A stretch of 30,848 bases of DNA from the IMG/VR virus record IMGVR_UViG_3300033984_000073, positions 1 through 30,848 of that record; one strand, 5' to 3'. This DNA is from a virus. This document shows positions 21,434-28,698 of the stretch, piece by piece. The translations under genes were made by a program, and so were the position numbers. The notes under the pieces were generated by a model, which saw only the letters and a program-made list of their open reading frames with translations, made no database searches and had not been told where the DNA came from. Position 1 is the first letter of the stretch. Each line of letters opens with the position of its first letter.

Positions 21434-21574
21434 ATGGAAACAATAGGTAATGTTGTATTATGTATGCTAATGTGCATACCCATATTCTTTTTAATCTACA
21501 TTGGGGTATGGATGCCTAAAGACAAAATGAAAGGTCATGCAGGTAGAGGTAAATGTAAATGTTGTAATAACTAA
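21434..21574 (+). CDS. small membrane protein with Cys tail, 46 aa
   Basis: ATG 21434 opens 46 residues with one membrane segment (VVLCMLMCIPIFFLIYIGVW) and a C-terminal GRGKCKCCNN. It ends just before the first repeat cassette at 21577. The function is unknown. Confidence 0.5.
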   Translation: METIGNVVLCMLMCIPIFFLIYIGVWMPKDKMKGHAGRGKCKCCNN

Positions 21575-21587
21575 AAACTAAATAACT

Positions 21588-21779
21588 ATGACACCAAAAG
21601 AAAAAGCTGAAGATTTATTTATGAAATTTGTATTTAAAGGTGCGGAAACTAAACAAATTGCCATAGAAAGTGCATTAATTGTAGTTGATGAGATATTAAA
21701 AGTAGCGTCATTTTACAATGATTCACAAGCCGAAGTAACTTATTGGGAAGAAGTTAAACAAGAATTAGAAAAAAACTAA
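21588..21779 (+). CDS. tandem small protein, family A copy 1, 63 aa
   Basis: The 63 residues run from KEKAEDLFMKF through AIESALIVVDEIL to YWEEVKQELEK. The 67-residue gene at 22482 shares these blocks, so the two are paralogues. It is a short helical protein starting in the repeat cassette. Its role is unknown. Confidence 0.65.
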   Translation: MTPKEKAEDLFMKFVFKGAETKQIAIESALIVVDEILKVASFYNDSQAEVTYWEEVKQELEKN

Positions 21780-21792
21780 AAACTAAATAACT

Positions 21793-21987
21793 ATGAAAAT
21801 TATCATTGACAGAACAAACGAGGAAAGACAAAGTGCAATTGTAACTATTGACACTAAAGATTGTACTTATATGTACTCACTAAGAAATGCTCTTAAATTA
21901 GCATTAGAATTAGATGGTCATACACAAAGTGTGATAGATGGCGTTTTTGGACAACAAACATATGAATTTAAATCTGAATCTAAATAA
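21793..21987 (+). CDS. small protein in array, 64 aa
   Basis: This 64-residue protein (MKIIIDRTNEERQSAIVTID at the start) has a strand-rich N-terminus and a helix (LRNALKLALELDGH). It is not a member of families A or B, yet it shares the start cassette. The function is unknown. Confidence 0.55.
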   Translation: MKIIIDRTNEERQSAIVTIDTKDCTYMYSLRNALKLALELDGHTQSVIDGVFGQQTYEFKSESK

Positions 21988-21989
21988 CT

Positions 21990-22199
21990 ATGAAAAAGAA
22001 ACAAACTGCGGTTGAATTATTAGAGCAACAATTAAAGGAGAGGTACTCTCTTATGAACTCTGAACCACTATTTGAACAAGCCAAAGCAATGGAGAAGGAG
22101 CATATTACGGATTCTTACATTGAAGGTCATAGCATATATGGTGAGTCTACAAATGCAGAACAATACTACAACGAAACTTACGGAAAAACTAAAAATTAA
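21990..22199 (+). CDS. tandem small protein, family B copy 1, 69 aa
   Basis: The 69 residues have the family B layout: KKQTAVELLEQQL, then EQAKAMEKEH, then a C-terminal YYNETYGKTKN. It starts in the repeat cassette. The function is unknown. Confidence 0.65.
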   Translation: MKKKQTAVELLEQQLKERYSLMNSEPLFEQAKAMEKEHITDSYIEGHSIYGESTNAEQYYNETYGKTKN

Positions 22200-22205
22200 A
22201 TAACT

Positions 22206-22475
22206 ATGAATACAGAAAAAAAACAAACAGCAGTCACATTATTGTTTCAAGAGTTTAAAGCATTATCCGAAGTTATGAGAAAAGCAGGTGATGAGAAAAA
22301 TGCTAACCTAATTGATTGTTTATGTGAAAGAGAGGAGGTAGCCAAGCAAATGGAAAAGGAGCAGATGATTGAGTTTGCTACAGATACCCATAATTTAAAC
22401 TATTATAAAAATAAATCTTTTAGAAAAGAAGCGGAACAATACTACAACGAAACTTACGGAGAAACTAAAAACTAA
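22206..22475 (+). CDS. tandem small protein, family B copy 2, 89 aa
   Basis: These 89 residues are the longest family B member in the window. The N-terminal KKQTAVTLLFQEF, central AKQMEKEQM and C-terminal YYNETYGETKN blocks are conserved. DNA identity to copy 1 is highest at the 3' end. The function is unknown. Confidence 0.65.
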   Translation: MNTEKKQTAVTLLFQEFKALSEVMRKAGDEKNANLIDCLCEREEVAKQMEKEQMIEFATDTHNLNYYKNKSFRKEAEQYYNETYGETKN

Positions 22476-22481
22476 ATAACT

Positions 22482-22685
22482 ATGAAAGTAAATGAAAAAG
22501 CAAAGGAATTATTAAAAAGAATGACGGTACATCATTGGACAGATGTATGTGATTCTGAAGGAGCTAAGCAATGTGCCTTGATAGCAGTAGATGAGATAAT
22601 TAACACAGGACTTTTAGAAGGCACAACAACAGGAGTGTTAAAAAAGTATTGGAAAGAAGTAAAACAAGAAATAGAAAAACTTTAA
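22482..22685 (+). CDS. tandem small protein, family A copy 2, 67 aa
   Basis: The 67 residues carry NEKAKELLKRM, CALIAVDEI and YWKEVKQEIEKL, matching the family A gene at 21588. The interleaving of A and B members suggests block duplication. The function is unknown. Confidence 0.65.
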   Translation: MKVNEKAKELLKRMTVHHWTDVCDSEGAKQCALIAVDEIINTGLLEGTTTGVLKKYWKEVKQEIEKL

Positions 22686-22698
22686 AAACTAAATAACT

Positions 22699-22938
22699 AT
22701 GGAAAAGAAAGAAACTGCGGTTGATTATCTTGTAGAGCAATTATTCAAAATACGTAATAATACTACTGAAGTTAAAGAAATGAATAGTAAAAGTATTATT
22801 GACCAAGCCAAGCAAATGGAGAAGGAGCAGATGAAAGAAGCTGCTTTAGATAATGTTACTACCAATGAAAAATTAAGAAAAATATTTGAAATTCAATTTG
22901 AAGATTTTTACAACGAAACTTATGGAGGAACAAAATGA
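22699..22938 (+). CDS. tandem small protein, family B copy 3, 79 aa
   Basis: The 79 residues carry KKETAVDYLVEQLF, AKQMEKEQM and FYNETYGGTK. The stop overlaps the next family B start (ATGA). The function is unknown. Confidence 0.65.
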   Translation: MEKKETAVDYLVEQLFKIRNNTTEVKEMNSKSIIDQAKQMEKEQMKEAALDNVTTNEKLRKIFEIQFEDFYNETYGGTK

Positions 22939-23195
22939 GTAAACAAACTGCGGTTGAATGGTTCGTTGAACAACTCGATAAACTTGAATATGAGTATGAT
23001 GTTGAAGGAATAAGCATATTAGAGTTCGACAAAAGAAAAATAGAAATTGAAAACCAAGCAAAGCAAATGATGAAGGAGCAACACGAAGAAACTTGGTTTA
23101 GTAGTAGAGTAGAAGATATGGGTGATGAATTTAAGGTGGAGCAAAAGTCATTTGAGGACTACTATAACGAAACTTACGGAGGTACACAATGCTAA
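22935..23195 (+). CDS. tandem small protein, family B copy 4, 86 aa
   Basis: The 86 residues carry KQTAVEWFVEQL, AKQMMKEQH and YYNETYGGTQC. It is the last family B member and has no start cassette of its own, because it is coupled to the previous gene by overlap. The function is unknown. Confidence 0.65.
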   Translation: MSKQTAVEWFVEQLDKLEYEYDVEGISILEFDKRKIEIENQAKQMMKEQHEETWFSSRVEDMGDEFKVEQKSFEDYYNETYGGTQC

Positions 23196-23581
23196 TACTA
23201 CAACTTAAAAAGAGAATCGAGATTCTCGAAGCGCAAGTTCAACAGCTATTGAAAGCGCAACCTGCTCAACTTCCAGCAGCAACAAAAGAAAAGAAGTCGT
23301 CATTTAAGAAACCAACGGTTGTCGATATATACGAATATGCTTGTGAGAAACTTAGCGAAAAAGATGCGCTTGCATTTACCGAAAAATTTCATGCACATTA
23401 CGAAGCAAACGGTTGGAAGGTCGGACGCAATCAAATGAAGGACTGGAAGGCTGCCGTTCGTAAGTGGGACTTATCTACCTTTGTAACTACAAACCAAAAC
23501 ACTAAAATCAAAAATGGAAAATTCGATTCAGACGCTGCGCAGCGCATCTACAACGACGCTCACAACTACACAAAGGGTTGA
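23189..23581 (+). CDS. primosome-like protein, 130 aa
   Basis: This 130-residue protein has an N-terminal coiled coil (LILQLKKRIEILEAQVQQLL), a polar linker, and a C-terminal FHAHYEANGWKVGRNQMKDW followed by KAAVRKW, a motif usual in phage replication initiators and helicase loaders. It probably helps assemble the replication complex. It overlaps the next gene by 68 bases. Confidence 0.5.
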   Translation: MLILQLKKRIEILEAQVQQLLKAQPAQLPAATKEKKSSFKKPTVVDIYEYACEKLSEKDALAFTEKFHAHYEANGWKVGRNQMKDWKAAVRKWDLSTFVTTNQNTKIKNGKFDSDAAQRIYNDAHNYTKG

Positions 23582-24269
23582 TCGTGCGGAACGTGAAAGC
23601 GCGTTCGTTGCCGATTACGAACTACCTGCGTTCGTAAAGTTGTGTTCTAAGGTGTGCGCCATGTATGGCATCGCGTTACCCGAAGCGCAACTACTCCAGA
23701 TGCTTCACGAATTTATAGGGAAACACTTTCGGTGGGTTACGTTCGAACATTTCAATTTAGCGTTTGAATTGAACGCAGCAAATGAACTGTCAAAGAAATG
23801 CGAACACTTCGGAGCATTGAGCGTAGTGTTTATTGGTGACGTTCTAACCCATTACAAACCGCACCGCGACAAAGCGAATCTACAAATACAGCGTGAAATC
23901 GCGGAATCAAAAGAACAAGAATCAAAACAATTAAAAGAAAGCGAAATGGCGGTAAACGATGATAGCTGGCGCAGAATGTTAGCCGAAGATATTGCAAGTT
24001 ATAAGAAGGGAAAATATACGGTAATTGAGATTCGTGCGGTGTCGCTTATGCGTTGGCTCGAAGAAAGCAAACAGATAACTGTTGACACCTTCACGGAAGA
24101 AGAATATCGATTGTGCAAAGCAAACGCGAAGAAGAACATTTACTTCGAACAACAGCTCGTTCAATCAATGGTCGAGCGAATGAGCGACAGGAAAAGAATG
24201 TTGTTGAAAGAATCAATCCACTTCGAAGGTATGCGTGAGCTTTACAAATTATATCTAAGTAAGCAATGA
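23514..24269 (+). CDS. putative replication accessory protein, 251 aa
   Basis: This 251-residue helical protein has a conserved-looking block (FVKLCSKVCAMYGIALPEAQ onward) with FIGKHFRWVTFEHFNLAFEL, a family found near replication genes in Bacteroidetes phages and prophages. A coiled coil (IQREIAESKEQESKQLKESE) follows. No Walker or nuclease motif is visible. The role is inferred from neighbours only. Confidence 0.5.
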   Translation: MENSIQTLRSASTTTLTTTQRVDRAERESAFVADYELPAFVKLCSKVCAMYGIALPEAQLLQMLHEFIGKHFRWVTFEHFNLAFELNAANELSKKCEHFGALSVVFIGDVLTHYKPHRDKANLQIQREIAESKEQESKQLKESEMAVNDDSWRRMLAEDIASYKKGKYTVIEIRAVSLMRWLEESKQITVDTFTEEEYRLCKANAKKNIYFEQQLVQSMVERMSDRKRMLLKESIHFEGMRELYKLYLSKQ

Positions 24270-24616
24270 AAGAATACTACTGGAACGACGAAGGACATTG
24301 CACGAACGACGACACAATGAACTATAAAGCTGACGGTGTTTTAGCTGCGTATAGCGTAGCAAAAAACAAACACGGTTGGAAACATACATACAGCATTGAA
24401 AGTCCGAGCGTGACCATTTGCACGCCTATCGGTTGGAACGATGAAGAAGTAAGCGCGACTAAATCGCAAGCCGTTGAGCTAGCTAAATTCGAATTGATGC
24501 AAGCGCTTTCAACAAGCAATTACAACGGACGTTTTGACGGTGTGTTAATGGCAATGGGACAAGTTCCAGCGCCAAAAATAGAAACATCAAATGAACCTCA
24601 ACTAAGTTTATTTTGA
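24266..24616 (+). CDS. sliding-clamp-binding-motif protein, 116 aa
   Basis: This 116-residue protein ends PQLSLF, an exact match to the bacterial beta-clamp-binding consensus QL(S/D)LF at a C-terminus. This suggests the phage recruits or blocks the host replication clamp. The rest (GWKHTYSIESPSVTICTPIG) is a compact strand/helix protein. The stop overlaps the terL start. Binding itself is unproven. Confidence 0.6.
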   Translation: MKEYYWNDEGHCTNDDTMNYKADGVLAAYSVAKNKHGWKHTYSIESPSVTICTPIGWNDEEVSATKSQAVELAKFELMQALSTSNYNGRFDGVLMAMGQVPAPKIETSNEPQLSLF

Positions 24617-25923
24617 CACCATACAAACCGACATACCTACCGCGTCAAATTGAAGCGTTGAATTACTTGAACACCGATAGTATCGTTGAACAGTTGTTAT
24701 ACGGTGGCGCGGCAGGGGGTGGCAAGACGAAGTTCGGTTGTATGTGGCAAATACAACGACGTTTGAAGTACGCAGGGACACGTTCTTTAATTGGACGTAG
24801 CAAATTAGACACGCTTAAAAAGACGACCTTAAACACGTTCTTTGAAACGGCTGAAGAGTTTGGATTGATAGCGAATAAACACTACACGTTTAACGGTCAA
24901 TCCAACGTGATAAAGTTCTTCAACGGAAGCGAAATTGTTTTGAAAGACTTGTTCGCTTACCCTTCGGACGTAAATTTCAATTCACTTGGATCGTTAGAAA
25001 TCACAGATTACTTTATTGACGAGTGTTCCGAAGTAACTGAAAAGGCGGTCAGCATTGTTCATTCTCGTTGTCGTTTTAAGTTAAACGAGTTCGGATTAAT
25101 TCCAAAAGGTTTCTTGTCTTGCAACCCTGCGAAGGGTTGGTTGTACAATGAGTTCTATATTAAGAACAACCGCAACGAATTGCCTTCACACCGCGCCTTT
25201 GTGCAAGCGTTACCGCAGGACAATCCATTCTTACCGGTTGCCTACATTGAATCTCTTAGACGCCTTCCTGAATACGACCGCAAAAGACTTTTAGAAGGCA
25301 ATTGGGAATTCGACGACGACAGCGACAAGCTATTTCAAACGGAGAACTTACTTCGAATGTTTAGAAATGAAGTAATCAATGAAGGCAAGAAGTACATAAC
25401 AGCCGACATAGCGCGTTTTGGTAAGGACAGGACAATCATTTGCGTTTGGGAAGGGCTAACTATCATCGACATAATTGAAATGAATCGTGCTGCGTTGGAC
25501 GAAGTGGTGAACAAAGTTCGCTTAACCTGTCAACAGCATGCTATTTTATTGCAAGATGTAGTGTGCGACGAAGACGGTGTTGGTGGTGGTGTCGTTGACT
25601 TCTTGAAATGTCGAGGGTTTGTCAACGGATCTAAACCAAAACACTCGCAATACCAAAATCTCAAAAGCGAATGTTACTATAAACTTGCTCAGTACGTCGA
25701 AGAAAACAAGGTAACGATTCTATCCAGTACACGCAAAGAACAAATCGTGCGTGAGTTGGAAATGATTAAACGACACCGCGCTGATGTGGACGGAAAGTTA
25801 ATGGTCACACCGAAGGACGTTATCAAGAACCGCGAAGGTATTTCGCCTGACGTTGCCGACGCTATCATGATGCGAATGTACTTCGAACTCAATCCAAGTT
25901 ATGGACAATACGTTGTCGGTTAG
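24613..25923 (+). CDS. terL: large terminase subunit, 436 aa
   Basis: The two-domain packaging motor is complete. Walker A is GGAAGGGKT (31-39), Walker B is YFIDE (133-137) with catalytic Glu137, and the coupling segment CNPAKGW is at 170-176. The RNase H-fold nuclease has Asp265 (TADIARFGKD), Asp318/Asp320 (CDEDG) and Asp416 (SPDVADAIM). The start is TTG 24613, overlapping the previous stop, because the next Met lies inside the ATPase at residue 44. It is odd that terL is on the plus strand with the early genes, while portal and capsid are on the minus strand. Confidence 0.92.
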   Translation: MTPYKPTYLPRQIEALNYLNTDSIVEQLLYGGAAGGGKTKFGCMWQIQRRLKYAGTRSLIGRSKLDTLKKTTLNTFFETAEEFGLIANKHYTFNGQSNVIKFFNGSEIVLKDLFAYPSDVNFNSLGSLEITDYFIDECSEVTEKAVSIVHSRCRFKLNEFGLIPKGFLSCNPAKGWLYNEFYIKNNRNELPSHRAFVQALPQDNPFLPVAYIESLRRLPEYDRKRLLEGNWEFDDDSDKLFQTENLLRMFRNEVINEGKKYITADIARFGKDRTIICVWEGLTIIDIIEMNRAALDEVVNKVRLTCQQHAILLQDVVCDEDGVGGGVVDFLKCRGFVNGSKPKHSQYQNLKSECYYKLAQYVEENKVTILSSTRKEQIVRELEMIKRHRADVDGKLMVTPKDVIKNREGISPDVADAIMMRMYFELNPSYGQYVVG

Positions 25924-25942
25924 CATAACTTATTTATATTAG
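25913..25942 (+). promoter_or_regulatory. weak promoter candidate after terL
   Basis: TTG 25913-25915, a 19-base spacer and TATATTAG (25935-25942) approximate the -33/-7 pattern, differing in the TTTG half. It would serve the small genes after terL. AT-rich DNA makes chance likely. Confidence 0.3.
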
Positions 25943-25958
25943 CACAAATAAAATAAAT

Positions 25959-26165
25959 ATGAAAAACAGAATAAGTAAATTTTTTAAAGGAGCTGAAATT
26001 GCAATTGTAATTTTTCTTCTTATTGCACTTGGATATTCAGTTGTTACAGGAACTGAAATAGGACAAGTTATCGATGTTGATTTTTGGGTGTTATCGTATC
26101 TAATCTCATTGACATCACCTAACTTTTTTGACGAATCTGAAAATGAAAAAACTGAACAAGAATGA
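25959..26165 (+). CDS. small membrane protein, 68 aa
   Basis: This 68-residue protein has one clear membrane segment (IAIVIFLLIALGYSVVTG) and a possible second (FWVLSYLISLTS), with an acidic tail. It lies between terL and a small soluble gene. A holin- or superinfection-type role is possible but not shown. Confidence 0.5.
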   Translation: MKNRISKFFKGAEIAIVIFLLIALGYSVVTGTEIGQVIDVDFWVLSYLISLTSPNFFDESENEKTEQE

Positions 26166-26386
26166 AACAAACACCACTATACGAAGCGTTAAAAATCACA
26201 CAGGATCGTGAACGCGAAATAATCAATTCAGTAGCTTCATACTTCCAACAAGGAAAAGTTCTTGGCGACGTGCTACTCGAATTGTCAAAACGAAAAGACA
26301 TGAACGCGAAAGAGAAAATATATTGTTCTCTTATGATAGGTTCAATGATGACTAAAAACAACGAAGATGCCAGAGAGCAAAACTAA
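26162..26386 (+). CDS. small helical protein, 74 aa
   Basis: This 74-residue helical protein (MKQTPLYEALKITQDREREI at the start) overlaps the previous stop and the next start. It has no recognised motif. The function is unknown. Confidence 0.5.
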   Translation: MKQTPLYEALKITQDREREIINSVASYFQQGKVLGDVLLELSKRKDMNAKEKIYCSLMIGSMMTKNNEDAREQN

Positions 26387-26552
26387 GAAAGGAATCTGTG
26401 TGTACTTACACAAAGACCTGTGGAACGAGATTGACGAAAAACGAGGTGAAAATAGTCGCAACACTTTTTTAAGTGAAGCAATCCAGTTCTCAATGAAGTT
26501 TTACGTTCCTGAATCTAAAGTAAAATTGACAGAACAAACGTCGACAAAATAG
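26367..26552 (+). CDS. ribbon-helix-helix-like regulator, 61 aa
   Basis: This 61-residue protein has GICVYLHKDLWNEIDEKRGE followed by NSRNTFLSEAIQFSM, the strand-helix-helix layout of small ribbon-helix-helix DNA-binding proteins. It is the last plus-strand gene. It could bind the operator-like array at 14239-14315 or regulate other phage promoters; no direct evidence links them. Confidence 0.6.
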   Translation: MPESKTKKGICVYLHKDLWNEIDEKRGENSRNTFLSEAIQFSMKFYVPESKVKLTEQTSTK

Positions 26553-27096
26553 CGACACTTGAAGTAAACACTAAGGCGTGGTTTCTGCGCTTTTTTTGTT
26601 TCTCCAATTTCTTTTTATCAGCATCTAAAGTGTTAATTTCTTCGCTCAACAAGTTAGTTTTTTGTTCATAAGCACCAACGACTTCTTGCAAGTTGTTCGT
26701 CTTTTCGTCCTTGATGTTTATTTGTTCCTGTAAATTGTCAATTACCAACGAATCGGAAGCAATAACGCTGTCGCAGGAATTGATTAAATAGACAATATCA
26801 GTTTTACGAATAGTATCGAGAACAAGAATAGTATCACGACGAGTGCGATAGGTTTCTTTGGCTGTAAGTTGAGCGTCTTCATAGCGTCGATATGTTCCGT
26901 ATAAATCAATTTCTTCTTGAAGCAAACGGTCGTATTCGCCGCTGTTGTAATAAATAATGCTGTCTTGTTTTTGTATCTGAATTTCCGTCTGAATCTTCGG
27001 GTTGAAGTTCCAAAAAGCTAAACAAACAAGCATCCAAAAAACACTTGTTGCAATTATAACAATAACTGCGTCGGGTTGGTATTCTCTTTTGTCCAT
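26515..27096 (-). CDS. spanin-like coiled-coil membrane protein, 193 aa
   Basis: The preferred start is ATG 27094-27096 (MDKREYQPDAVIVIIATSVF); upstream in-frame codons lie over the next gene. It has an N-terminal membrane segment (about 10-33), a long periplasmic-type coiled coil (IDNLQEQINIKDEKTNNLQE) and a C-terminal hydrophobic segment (VFTSSVAILSTFVLSILL). It resembles spanins, which fuse inner and outer membranes in the last step of lysis. Two terminal membrane anchors differ from both the usual i-spanin/o-spanin pair and the lipoprotein u-spanin. Its stop overlaps the convergent regulator gene by 38 bases. Confidence 0.5.
   Translation of the reverse strand: MDKREYQPDAVIVIIATSVFWMLVCLAFWNFNPKIQTEIQIQKQDSIIYYNSGEYDRLLQEEIDLYGTYRRYEDAQLTAKETYRTRRDTILVLDTIRKTDIVYLINSCDSVIASDSLVIDNLQEQINIKDEKTNNLQEVVGAYEQKTNLLSEEINTLDADKKKLEKQKKRRNHALVFTSSVAILSTFVLSILL
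26573..26598 (+). terminator. intrinsic terminator of the plus-strand unit
   Basis: A short stem (AAGGCG at 26573-26578 with CGCTTT at 26588-26593, one wobble) is followed by a run of seven T (26591-26597). It is 20 bases after the last plus-strand stop, inside the coding sequence of the convergent gene. It is the only terminator-like signal at the convergence. Confidence 0.5.
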
Positions 27097-27103
27097 TGTG
27101 CGT

Positions 27104-27217
27104 TTAGATAAAGTCAGTTCCGTCGTAGTCTGGGTGGTCTTTCGACATTGTGTCAATTCCTCGAACCCATAGCACCGCAACAACTGCGGTAAAGAAAAAA
27201 ATTGTTGTGATTAACAT
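27104..27217 (-). CDS. small membrane protein, 37 aa
   Basis: ATG 27215-27217 opens 37 residues: one membrane segment (MLITTIFFFTAVVAVLWVRG) followed by a polar tail (DTMSKDHPDYDGTDFI). It lies between the metallophosphoesterase and spanin-like genes in the lysis region. It may be an accessory lysis or holin-type protein; its function is unknown. Confidence 0.5.
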   Translation of the reverse strand: MLITTIFFFTAVVAVLWVRGIDTMSKDHPDYDGTDFI

Positions 27218-27234
27218 AGTTGTTTTTTTTAGGT

Positions 27235-28236
27235 TTATAAAATATTACCTTCGTGTATTCGATAGTTGTGAACGCTAAAGTAACCATTTTTTCCTTTACT
27301 CACAATAGCAAAGCCATGATTATATTTCGAATACGGGTTGTAGTCTGGAGACAATTCAGAAAGACAACCCACGCCCCAACACGTTATAAATTTTCCATTC
27401 GCGTCGCGCTCGTTGTGTTCCGCTGTTTGGTGGTGGTGTCCGCACATAGACGAAACCTTTGTCTTCATGAACAACCCACGCGCCACGTTGACAGACGGAA
27501 GGAATTGTTTGCCGAATTCGTGTCCGTGAAAGATTGAAAGTTTTCCGATGTTTAGTTTGCTCTTTCCGTCAATCCATTTGACGTTATGTTTGTCGCAATG
27601 CGTTAACGAAGGAAAGTCGAACGCGTCGATGTCGAATAGTTCGGGTGCTTTGATTCTCATGTATCTCCAATATCTTTCTTCGTGGTTGCCTTCTTTGTAG
27701 TAAATGTTTGCCGTTGGGAACGTGTGTCTAAGCGACGCAAGGAATTGACGGATTGAATAAAGTTCGTCTTTGAATTTACGCTTGCGCGGATCTTTAACAA
27801 AGTCGGAAATCATATGACAGTCTAACGCGTCGCCGTTCAAGATAATTGAATCACAGCCTTGTTTGATGCCTTCATTTATCGCGCATTCAATAGCTTCGTT
27901 GTCTTGATATGGAAAGTGCAAATCACAAAGGATTAAGAACTTGGTACCGGTTAATTCAACGTGTCTTCTTTTTTTCGCGTATGACTTCGGAAGCGCGAAA
28001 GGATTCAATGGTCGTGGCTTTTCTTCAAACAACTTTTTATCTGTTGTTACTTTTCTATTGAAGTCGCCATTCTTTCCACGAATCAAACGAATAACACTTC
28101 GTGCCGCTTCGATGTTTTTATAGACTTCAGGATATTCAGTAAACAATTTTTTCGCTAACGTGAGCGAAGGAGTTTCAGAAAATTTACTGCAAATCTCCGT
28201 TGCTATTGTTCTCGCTGTCGTTAGTTCCCTTGCCAT
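27235..28236 (-). CDS. calcineurin-like metallophosphoesterase, 333 aa
   Basis: The first ATG is 28234-28236 (MARELTTARTIATEICSKFS). A TTG nine codons upstream would add an overlapping extension. The metal-binding motifs are complete: DLH (Asp105, His107), NGD (Asp136), GNHE (184-186), HGH (His237, His239) and GHHH (267-269). It is therefore a two-metal phosphoesterase. Phage members act as nucleases or 2',3'-cyclic phosphodiesterases; here the substrate is unknown. It sits in the lysis block after the holin-like genes. Confidence 0.85.
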   Translation of the reverse strand: MARELTTARTIATEICSKFSETPSLTLAKKLFTEYPEVYKNIEAARSVIRLIRGKNGDFNRKVTTDKKLFEEKPRPLNPFALPKSYAKKRRHVELTGTKFLILCDLHFPYQDNEAIECAINEGIKQGCDSIILNGDALDCHMISDFVKDPRKRKFKDELYSIRQFLASLRHTFPTANIYYKEGNHEERYWRYMRIKAPELFDIDAFDFPSLTHCDKHNVKWIDGKSKLNIGKLSIFHGHEFGKQFLPSVNVARGLFMKTKVSSMCGHHHQTAEHNERDANGKFITCWGVGCLSELSPDYNPYSKYNHGFAIVSKGKNGYFSVHNYRIHEGNIL

Positions 28237-28453
28237 TCTTTGTTTTATTAGTAAACTTTTCAATTACCGTTCCGCCAAACAAACCGCCTGTCAACAATGC
28301 TAATGTATCAAACATTGAAATAGGACAATCGTAAGAACTGAAAACTGCAATGTAACTGATTACAATTAGATTGAGTGAAACAAATATAGCAATAATTCGT
28401 TTTGAAGAAACTTTTGAACAAGATGTTAATAAAGAATTAAACCAGTCTTTCAT
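28184..28453 (-). CDS. holin-like membrane protein, 89 aa
   Basis: This 89-residue protein has a hydrophobic segment (IIAIFVSLNLIVISYIAVFS), a second one (TLALLTGGLFGGTVI) and a charged C-terminal tail rich in Lys/Asn. This two-segment layout, next to lysozyme and another membrane protein, fits a holin. The start overlaps the previous stop (ATGA). Confidence 0.55.
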   Translation of the reverse strand: MKDWFNSLLTSCSKVSSKRIIAIFVSLNLIVISYIAVFSSYDCPISMFDTLALLTGGLFGGTVIEKFTNKTKNGKGTNDSENNSNGDLQ

Positions 28454-28698
28454 ATCATTTTTATTATTAGTTGAACAATTAAACCGCCAACCACACCAGC
28501 AGCGGTTGCAATACCACCCAAACGCGCAACCTGTAAACGTTGGTTGCTTATGTACTTGTCGTGTTTCTGAACCTTACTTACAAGACCTTCAATTTTCATT
28601 TCGTCGTCACCGATTAACACGTTATAAATACGGTCAATCTTCTTGTCCATTTCTTGCAATTGTTCGTGTATCAAAACGATTTCGGTTTCTGTGTTCAT
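28450..28698 (-). CDS. XhlA/holin-like coiled-coil membrane protein, 82 aa
   Basis: This 82-residue protein has a coiled-coil N-terminus (IHEQLQEMDKKIDRIYNVLI) and one C-terminal membrane segment (GGIATAAGVVGGLIVQLIIK), as in XhlA-type proteins that assist holins. It lies between lysozyme and the two-segment holin candidate, with four-base overlaps on both sides. Confidence 0.55.
   Translation of the reverse strand: MNTETEIVLIHEQLQEMDKKIDRIYNVLIGDDEMKIEGLVSKVQKHDKYISNQRLQVARLGGIATAAGVVGGLIVQLIIKMI

Larger units (their letters stand above)
21577..22701 (+). repeat. six copies of a conserved translation-start cassette
   Basis: The sequence ACTAAATAACTATG (or a close variant) occurs at 21577-21590, 21782-21795, 21980-21992, 22196-22208, 22471-22484 and 22688-22701. 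Each ends in the ATG of the next small gene and includes or follows the stop of the previous one. This points to duplication of whole gene cassettes or to a favoured Bacteroidetes start site. Confidence 0.8.

Noticed and set aside
28381-28388. TATATTTG on the minus strand inside the holin-like gene
   Set aside because: Within coding sequence (Ala-Ile-Phe-Val) and no matching -33 box.
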